Assembly: GCA_033557685.1 (NCBI GenBank)
Contig: JAWQRN010000601.1
Location: 1-27,953, forward strand
Length of the DNA stretch: 27,953 nucleotides
Source: Sperchopsis tessellata
Lineage: Eukaryota > Arthropoda > Insecta > Coleoptera > Hydrophilidae
Direction of reading: 5' to 3'
The first letter of the stretch is position 1, and the number at the start of each line of letters is the position of its first letter. Positions 22,796-27,953 of the stretch are shown here, piece after piece. The notes beneath the pieces were generated by a model, which was given only the letters and a program-made list of their open reading frames with translations, did not search any database and was not told where the DNA came from. Position numbers and translations under genes: made by a program.

Positions 22796-23448
22796 ATCCT
22801 TTTCTTAAGCCTTTTTATTTCACAGGAGAAAAAAGAAAAATTAGAATAATAAACAGAGATAAAATTACTAGAATTTAATACCCATCCAGGACTTAATTTT
22901 AAGATCTGAAAGTAACCTCAAAGAATACGTTGTTTAAGGTCGTTCTATTATATTTGTGCTCAAATAAAGTATTCGTTTTTATGATTGCATATATATTAGT
23001 TATTCTTGCATTTATTTGTTCTATAATTTAATGCCTAAACAAGTATTATAACATAAAAGAGAATTTAAAATGATTCAAATTACCAGCACATTGCACTTAC
23101 GGTGCCAGCGACTGAAAGTATCTCTCTGATTATGCTTTAATTTTCACCCCTTGTTCAAGTATATTTGTGTGAATTTCATACAATAAATAGCTTATTAAGT
23201 TTTGACGGTTTATCAAATTCTACTATTATTCTCACGAGACATATACTAGCCAGACAGATTGCCATATAGCGTTTGATATGGAATACTGTGAACGCAGGGT
23301 GCAGGTTTAAATCCCAGCGCTGCTTGTGGCTACATTAGTTATAACTTAGTTTATAGAGGCCTTAGTTGTGGAAGGTGGACAATTAATCCAAAAAAGCATG
23401 TACCATTGTAGTTGTTAAAATAATACGAATATTTACTTCGATATTCAA
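22796..23448. other. Intergenic stretch 3' of PIGM, with a possible tRNA-derived SINE relic
   Basis: No coding region is visible. At about 23250-23345 the sequence ATAGCGTTTGATATGG followed 35 nt later by GGTTTAAATCCC resembles degenerate pol III A and B boxes in the order and spacing of a tRNA. The T-arm and acceptor stems do not pair properly, so it is not a functional tRNA; a tRNA-derived SINE relic is possible. Confidence 0.3.
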
Positions 23449-23454
23449 TTTATT
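23449..23454 (-). terminator. Candidate poly(A) signal for PIGM
   Basis: AATAAA on the minus strand lies 63 nt downstream of the PIGM stop codon, the nearest canonical hexamer. This would also end any polycistronic transcript covering the upstream small ORFs. Confidence 0.5.
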
Positions 23455-23516
23455 ATAACATTAAATTGTACAAATATATAAACACTACAGACACAACCCG
23501 TACTACATAACTTTCT

Positions 23517-25124
23517 TTAATGTGACTTAGATATTTGACTTTTCAGTGGCATAAAATTCATTATTATCCTACCAAGTATAGCTACATTAGCACAAAAGAA
23601 AGAGACACTCTGAATCCAAATAAATAGGAAAGTATTCTGTCCATGGAATTCTAAGAAATACGCTGGTAAAAGCCAAGCTGCTTGAGCTGCAAACCAAATT
23701 ATAAACAAGAAAAATGCTGTTTTTTTAGCCATTTTTATCTGCCATAGACATAATGGCAAAACAGACATGATCCAAACAAAATATTGAGATGTTAAAACTG
23801 TGTTATAAGTGACCATAATTATGGTTTGTGTTAGAATTGAAAAATTTAAGGAAAATTTATTCAATCCATACCTTACTGAAAATAACACTAACAAGACGAA
23901 TTGAGGGAGGACAATTAAGACTTTTTGCCATACTCCGATATTTTTGACACCAGCTGTTAAATACTGCAAATAAAAATATACAGAAAAATTATGCCTGGTA
24001 TCTTTCCTTATTATATGGTAAATATATGTTTCAAACAGAAATTTATATCCATATAAATAATAAAATAATACAGTTAAAATAGATAAGGAGAATAAACAGC
24101 CTGTGATTAATTTGAGTTGGTCAAAATTTGGAAGCAGATACATTAAATATTCTTTTTTGAATATTGTTTTACGTTCGAGATTTTCATCTTCTTCTTCCAT
24201 AATCTGTTGATTATTTTGAATTTGCTTGTTTAGCAAATTTTGGACAGATTTATTTTCATGATTTTTAAGTTTCTTTAAGTTGCAGTTATGCAGTGCTAAG
24301 AGTTCTTTTTCAGATTTCTTTTTGTAGCTATTGGTAGAATAATATGAATATTTACTAAGGAACATGAAGAGTGCTAAACTATATGCAATTGGATATAATC
24401 GAACGTGAACTGAGACTCCATGTACTAAACCAGCTAGAAAATATTTTCGTTTACATTGCAATAAATATAAAGTAGCTAAAACTAGACAGCCTGCAATGGA
24501 ATCACAGTTTCCTCTAGTGGCAATTGCCACCGTTAAAGGGTTATACAGCCAAACCATCATAGCCACATCAGCAGTCATATCTAAATTACTTTTGGATTTG
24601 TCAAACTTTTTGTTGAAAGTAAGTTTTTCTACAAAAGTTTTTGGCTTCTTGCGCATTCTACGTTTTGTATTAAATTTTTCTGAAGGGTGCGAAAGGTGAC
24701 TTAGGACAGAATCATTAATTTTTAATTGATTTTCTTGTTTTGTTGTCTTAGTTTCTAACTTTTGTTTATAACATTCATATTCTTTTATAGTATTTTTTAC
24801 AAGTAGTCTAATCAAAAGTCCTACGATTAAATCGATTATAGAAAATAGTAGCTTACCGAAACAGTTATGTAATACAACATTAGGAATAAGAAGTATAGCT
24901 ATAAGAGGGGTGTACCTGTAAGTATGCCTATCGTAAGGAGAATTGTTTTGCCAAACATGCCTGGAAGCATCTGTAAAAACTTTGTAATCAACATCTGTAT
25001 ATGAAACATTAGATACTTCATCATGATATGTACCATAGATTATTAAGGCAATTCGCACTAAGAAGCCTGTGAGCAAATGCCACTTATAGTTTACTCTTTT
25101 GATATACTGAAAAATTATCGACAT
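23517..25124 (-). CDS. PIGM: GPI mannosyltransferase 1 (PIG-M), single-exon
   Basis: PIG-M is the ER membrane enzyme that adds the first mannose (alpha-1,4, from dolichol-phosphate mannose) to GPI-anchor precursors, facing the lumen, with PIG-X as partner. The protein is 535 aa in one uninterrupted frame. After the first membrane segment (about 16-31) comes YTDVDYKVFTDA with the catalytic DxD at Asp44-Asp46, then SPYDRHTYRYTPL and PNVVLHNCFGKLLF, all family hallmarks. Further on are WLYNPLTVAIATRGNCDSI, VHVRLYPIAYSLA, DTRHNFSVYFYLQYL and LTSQYFVWIMSVLPL. Human PIGM is 423 aa. The extra length sits in two basic, Lys/Asn-rich insertions (about 111-182 and 258-322) at loop positions. The start has an AAAA-ATG context. 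It begins 60 nt after the stop of the NDUFAF8-like ORF on the same strand. Confidence 0.95.
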   Translation of the reverse strand: MSIIFQYIKRVNYKWHLLTGFLVRIALIIYGTYHDEVSNVSYTDVDYKVFTDASRHVWQNNSPYDRHTYRYTPLIAILLIPNVVLHNCFGKLLFSIIDLIVGLLIRLLVKNTIKEYECYKQKLETKTTKQENQLKINDSVLSHLSHPSEKFNTKRRMRKKPKTFVEKLTFNKKFDKSKSNLDMTADVAMMVWLYNPLTVAIATRGNCDSIAGCLVLATLYLLQCKRKYFLAGLVHGVSVHVRLYPIAYSLALFMFLSKYSYYSTNSYKKKSEKELLALHNCNLKKLKNHENKSVQNLLNKQIQNNQQIMEEEDENLERKTIFKKEYLMYLLPNFDQLKLITGCLFSLSILTVLFYYLYGYKFLFETYIYHIIRKDTRHNFSVYFYLQYLTAGVKNIGVWQKVLIVLPQFVLLVLFSVRYGLNKFSLNFSILTQTIIMVTYNTVLTSQYFVWIMSVLPLCLWQIKMAKKTAFFLFIIWFAAQAAWLLPAYFLEFHGQNTFLFIWIQSVSFFCANVAILGRIIMNFMPLKSQISKSH

Positions 25125-25184
25125 TTTTGATTCTTTTTTCTATTATATCACACTAATAAAACATTCTATAATCACCGTTTTATC

Positions 25185-25382
25185 CTAAATTCTAGTTTTT
25201 AAACTTGCTGCAGATTTTTGTAGGCAGTTTTTAAACATTTGAAATTCTTCACCACAATCATTAAGTTGAACATTATCCTTCTTCAAGACACATTTTGCGT
25301 AATTGCTGGCCTCATTTTTGCACTTGGCCAACATTACTGGATATTGCCGGAACCGATCCTTAGCTTTCTTAACAGATTCCAT
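25185..25382 (-). CDS. NDUFAF8: NDUFAF8-like twin CX9C protein (complex I assembly)
   Basis: This 65-aa protein has two exact CX9C motifs, Cys21-Cys31 and Cys43-Cys53, the CHCH fold oxidised by MIA40/CHCHD4 in the mitochondrial intermembrane space or matrix-associated pool. The surrounding pattern, RFRQYPVMLAKC..EA..YAKC...D.C.EEF..FKNCLQKSA.SLK, follows human NDUFAF8 (C17orf89; R.R.FPERLAAC..EA..Y.RCV...D.C..EFE..R.CF..AA.K.L). NDUFAF8 stabilises NDUFAF5 and is required for complex I assembly. Length is close to the human protein (74 aa). Its ATG directly follows the TAA of the upstream ORF with no spacer, in the same frame. The -3 base is T, a weak initiation context, though +4 is G. Another short CHCH protein cannot be fully excluded. 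Confidence 0.78.
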   Translation of the reverse strand: MESVKKAKDRFRQYPVMLAKCKNEASNYAKCVLKKDNVQLNDCGEEFQMFKNCLQKSAASLKTRI

Positions 25383-25577
25383 TTACAAGTCTCTACTAAA
25401 CCTTGGTTTATAGCCTTTCTGTAGTTCCTTAAGATCAGGTATATCTGGATTAAAAAAAATATCGTAAATTGGTTTTGAGAAGAAGACTAATAGAGCAGAG
25501 GTTGTTGTTATTCCAATAAATAATTTTGGATTGCGGTTCATCCACGACGCATCTTTCAAAAGTTTTCTGTTGTTCAT
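25383..25577 (-). CDS. Unrecognised 64-aa single-pass membrane protein
   Basis: I do not recognise this family. The protein has a short basic, Asn-rich N-terminus (NNRKLLK, NRNPK), one hydrophobic segment at about residues 19-41 (LFIGITTTSALLVFFSKPIY), and a polar tail with PDIPDLKELQKGYKPRF. Size, topology and neighbours (CMC4, NDUFAF8-like) suggest a small mitochondrial membrane protein, but this is inference. Its ATG lies 9 nt after the CMC4 stop, and its TAA abuts the next ATG. The second Met (residue 13) could be an alternative start. That the frame is real is supported by its fit, end to end, between two recognisable small genes in one exon. Confidence 0.62.
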   Translation of the reverse strand: MNNRKLLKDASWMNRNPKLFIGITTTSALLVFFSKPIYDIFFNPDIPDLKELQKGYKPRFSRDL

Positions 25578-25586
25578 TGCAAAACA

Positions 25587-25738
25587 CTATTTAATCTTCT
25601 CATTGGTAGTCTTATTTGTTGGATCGGACTCTTTAAATTTGAAGCCTTCACAAACAAAGCTCTCTTGTTTCCAAAGATTACAACAATCCTGCATATGCTG
25701 AATAGCTTCTCTACACTTTTCTTCTTGGTAACTGTTGG
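25587..25738 (-). CDS. CMC4: CMC4, 3' coding exon (twin CX9C protein)
   Basis: CMC4 (p8MTCP1) is a small soluble twin CX9C protein of the mitochondrial intermembrane space. This exon follows TTTTTTTAG (acceptor 25740-25739), starts with the last two bases of a codon (CC) and encodes 49 residues to TAG (25589-25587). The start NSYQEEKC aligns with human NSYMESKC. It has the second CX9C (CREAIQHMQDC), a CC pair, and FVCEGF matching human VVCSGF. The exon boundary and phase (G|CC, Ala) match the human break just before NSY. The first exon, with the MxxKDPCxxxACxIQxCL half, is not found in 25741-26028 nor in the LINE to the right. It must lie beyond the window or is lost. The tail (SDPTNKTTNEKIK) is longer than in human. 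Confidence 0.85.
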
Positions 25739-25740
25739 CT

Positions 25741-26028
25741 AAAAAAATAAATTTTAATCTTCATTATTTACTTAATAAATGTATATAAATATATATATAA
25801 GTAATATAAGGTCAGAAATTCCACCTGTTCCCGAATATTAATAAATCTATAAATCAAATCAAACACACTTCACGTTTAAGTTCGAAGGTGAAATTTGAAG
25901 TGTTCTAACCTAATATAATTAATATTCTATTTTTGATATATACTAGCTGTCGTATGTGCTTGTGTTCACATATTGTGAATTATGTGAAATATGTTGTTTT
26001 TACAATGACAATTTTGAACAGTTAGTTG
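25741..26028 (-). other. Presumed CMC4 intron / 5' flank, AT-rich
   Basis: There is no CMC4 first exon here on inspection of the minus strand. An AT simple stretch lies at about 25777-25808. TTAGGTTAG lies on the minus strand at 25906-25914. The stretch either is intron 1 interrupted by the LINE, or contains an internal promoter for the small ORFs. Confidence 0.5.
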
Positions 26029-27953
26029 TTTTTTTTTTTAAATTTAAACCCTTGATAGGTGATATTGTAACTAGGCTAGGTCTATTCAACAATTTGTTTC
26101 TAATATTAATAGTTTCGCAGTCTTATGGATTTACTTCCCGTGAAGTATTCCATGGGTGTTGTGATGCACATCACTCGCGTGTTTACTCTGCTTTTGTTCT
26201 TAGCACTTTACACTTATACCAGCTCGAACGGTTCTACTCTGTTCAGTTGCCTCACTTGTTGACAGTTGTCTAGAAGTTGTAGCATCTCGATGTTTTGGTG
26301 TAGGTGGAGTCTTTCTTCGTGCTTTCTCGAAAATTGCTGGATTTCTTCAACAACTGTAGCAATTCTTAGATCATTGTGGATGTCGTCATTCCAGATGTAC
26401 CATGGGGCATTAACTATGTTTCGTAATGCATTGTTCTGAAATCTTTGCATCATTAATACATTGCTTTTCTTGGTGCATCCCCATAGTTGCACTCCATACG
26501 TCCAAATTGGTTTTAGAACTTGTTTATATACCAATAGCTTATGATGTAATGATAGCTCAGAATACTTCCAATTAGCCATTGCATTTTTCTCAACCTAAGA
26601 ATAAATTCTGCTTTTTTCTTTTAGACATGCACCTTCCATCTCAGTTTTGCGTCGATGTTCATTCCTAGGTATTTTGCGTTATTTCCATGAGGTAGCATTA
26701 ACTGGTTAATTACAATTGGTAACTGGTTAATTTTCCTATTGGTATAGTTAACACGCACTGATTTCGCTTCGTTAAGCTTTATTCTCTATTTCTTGGTCCA
26801 GTTGTTGACTGTGTCTGCAGCGCCCTGTAATTTAGTTGTTGCTTCTTACACGCTGTCACCTATTGCTATAATGGCAGTATCATCTGTAAACGTTGCGATT
26901 GCAGTTTCTTCCTTCTCTGGTATGCCGTTCGTGTATAATAGATACAAGGAACTCAGAGATATTCCTTTTATTTCTGAATAGCTATCTTCATGTTTTACTC
27001 TGAAGTGCCTTTTTGTAATATATGATTTCAGTAGTTGGCTATGTTGTTTAGGCAAGCTTATATCTATCTTATATTCCAGTCCTTTGTACCATACTTTATC
27101 GAACGCTTGCGCCACATCTAGAAATATAACGGAGCAGATCTTCTTTTCTTCTAGTGTTCTTTCGATTGTAGTTGTGATTCTTTGAAGCTGGTCGATCGTT
27201 GTGTGTTTATTTCTAAACCCAAATTGATGATTTGGGATTAATTTCATCTCATAAATGATTGGTTTAAGTTGTTTCAAAAGTAGTTTCTCAAACAGTTTTG
27301 GAATCATTATAACCTTTGCTACCTTCCATTGCAAGGGTACATATTGTAGCCGAATTGCTGCGTTTATTAGGTACGTTAGTTTAACAATTCCTTTTATTGG
27401 TATTTTTTTTAGGATTCGGCCAGTTATAAGATCGTAACCTGGCACCTTTTTGGCACTAATGTTTTTATCTATCTTGTTAGAAACTTCTGCTGGCGTTACC
27501 AATGTAACTGAAGTTTCATCTTCATTATTAGCTGCTAATATGTTTTCTTTAGCAGATTGTTGGGTGTATGGCTGGAAGGTATTAGCTAGATAGTCCGCAA
27601 ATAGTTCTGCCTTATATACATTCGCTCGGGCCCATGTGCCATCTTCTTTCCTAATAGGTGGTGCTTATGTTTTAGGTCTTTTTAGCCTCTTTGTAGCTTT
27701 CCATAGCGAGTAGTCTGTGTCTTTGTCATCAGTTAACTCTCAAATGTAATTGTTGAATGTTCCATTTTCCTGATTTTCATTTTTTAATTGCTGACTCAAG
27801 AATTTAGTATTATTTTGTCCTCTAGCGCTCTTGAGTGCTGCCATCGCTTCCTGGCTCTTTTTTTCTCGCCTATCACATCCTTTATCTTTTTTGAGCAATT
27901 TATACTGCTCTCATAATTATTTAACATAGGGGTGTTGTTCCATGCTGCTTGCT
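26029..27953 (-). mobile_element. Jockey-like non-LTR retrotransposon, 3' portion, decayed
   Basis: This is a minus-strand LINE running off the right edge. A T-run at 26029-26039 (poly-A on the element strand) marks its 3' end, preceded by a short 3' UTR (26040-26213). Reading 5' to 3' on the minus strand gives the RT lead-in (LWKATKRLKRPKT, EDGTWARA, 27720-27590), VPGYDLITGRILK, FGFRNKHTTIDQL, IFLDVAQAFDKVWYKG, LLKSYITKRHFRVK, LYLLYTNGIP and FTDDTAI, then the C-terminal Cys-rich tail (TYGVQLWGCTKKSN). The palm signature and wording are those of the Jockey clade. It is inactivated: stops, a deletion removing PQGSVLGP, and FTDD in place of FADD. Confidence 0.85.
26214..27502 (-). pseudogene. 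Reverse-transcriptase ORF2 remnant of the Jockey-like LINE
   Basis: Two open segments, 27502-26846 (218 codons: RT fingers and palm) and 26579-26214 (121 codons: C-terminal domain ending at TAG), are joined by a broken stretch that reads like NQLMLPHGNNAKYLGMNIDA in another frame. Between the RVKHEDSYSEIKGIS and LYLLYTNG blocks about ten residues of the conserved PQGS loop are gone. The first Asp (FLDVAQAFD) and the FTDD pair are retained, but the element cannot encode one continuous polymerase. Confidence 0.8.

Noticed and set aside
23250..23345. Possible tRNA gene
   Set aside because: A- and B-box-like words are present, but the T-arm and acceptor stems do not pair; at best it is a SINE relic.
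24496..24699. Plus-strand 67-codon frame inside PIGM
   Set aside because: It is antisense to a well-supported coding sequence with no independent evidence.
27255..27437. Plus-strand frames across the right-end LINE (also 26793-26981 and 25956-26273)
   Set aside because: They are antisense shadows of the minus-strand reverse transcriptase or its 3' UTR.

Overview
The window looks like a gene-poor, AT-rich, transposon-laden nuclear genome segment from an arthropod, most likely an insect. The evidence is spliced genes with GT-AG introns, a genome-wide AT bias, relics of mariner/Tc1, LINE (Jockey-like) and Penelope-like elements, and metazoan gene content. I cannot fix the order. Nothing looks prokaryotic, and I saw no CRISPR array and no intact tRNA or rRNA gene.

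Layout. (1) 1-2591, plus strand: the last two coding exons of a gene ending in a C1 (DAG/phorbol-ester type) zinc finger; the rest lies left of the window. (2) 2592-9711: about 7 kb of AT-rich intergenic DNA with one recognisable repeat fragment. (3) 9712-20545, minus strand: a complete six-exon RCC1 gene (426 codons), the Ran guanine-nucleotide exchange factor. Its introns hold most of the mobile-element relics: two Tc1-type fragments, a DD34D mariner fragment, a mariner-like element with terminal inverted repeats, a LINE reverse-transcriptase scrap, a hAT-like patch, and a fold-back Penelope-like insertion with a clear 14-bp target-site duplication. (4) 20934-about 21670, plus strand: a broken copy of a multicopy arthropod protein family I know only by its motifs. 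(5) About 22440-22795: a second LINE RT relic. (6) 23517-25738, minus strand: a very compact run of four open reading frames: the 3' exon of CMC4 (twin CX9C protein), an unrecognised 64-aa single-pass membrane protein, an NDUFAF8-like twin CX9C complex I assembly factor, and PIGM (GPI mannosyltransferase 1). Spacings are 9, 0 and 60 nt, and all four share one reading frame. (7) 26029-27953: the 3' part of a decayed Jockey-like LINE, in the same orientation as the run, separating it from the missing CMC4 first exon.

The most interesting item is the four-ORF run. It looks like a polycistronic animal transcript carrying two or three small mitochondrial proteins followed by an ER glycosyltransferase, with a stop codon directly abutting the next ATG at one junction. 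RCC1 and PIGM are secure. CMC4 is secure for the visible exon. The NDUFAF8 assignment is good but rests on a short protein. All exon boundaries were read by eye from splice consensus, phase and family alignment from memory.
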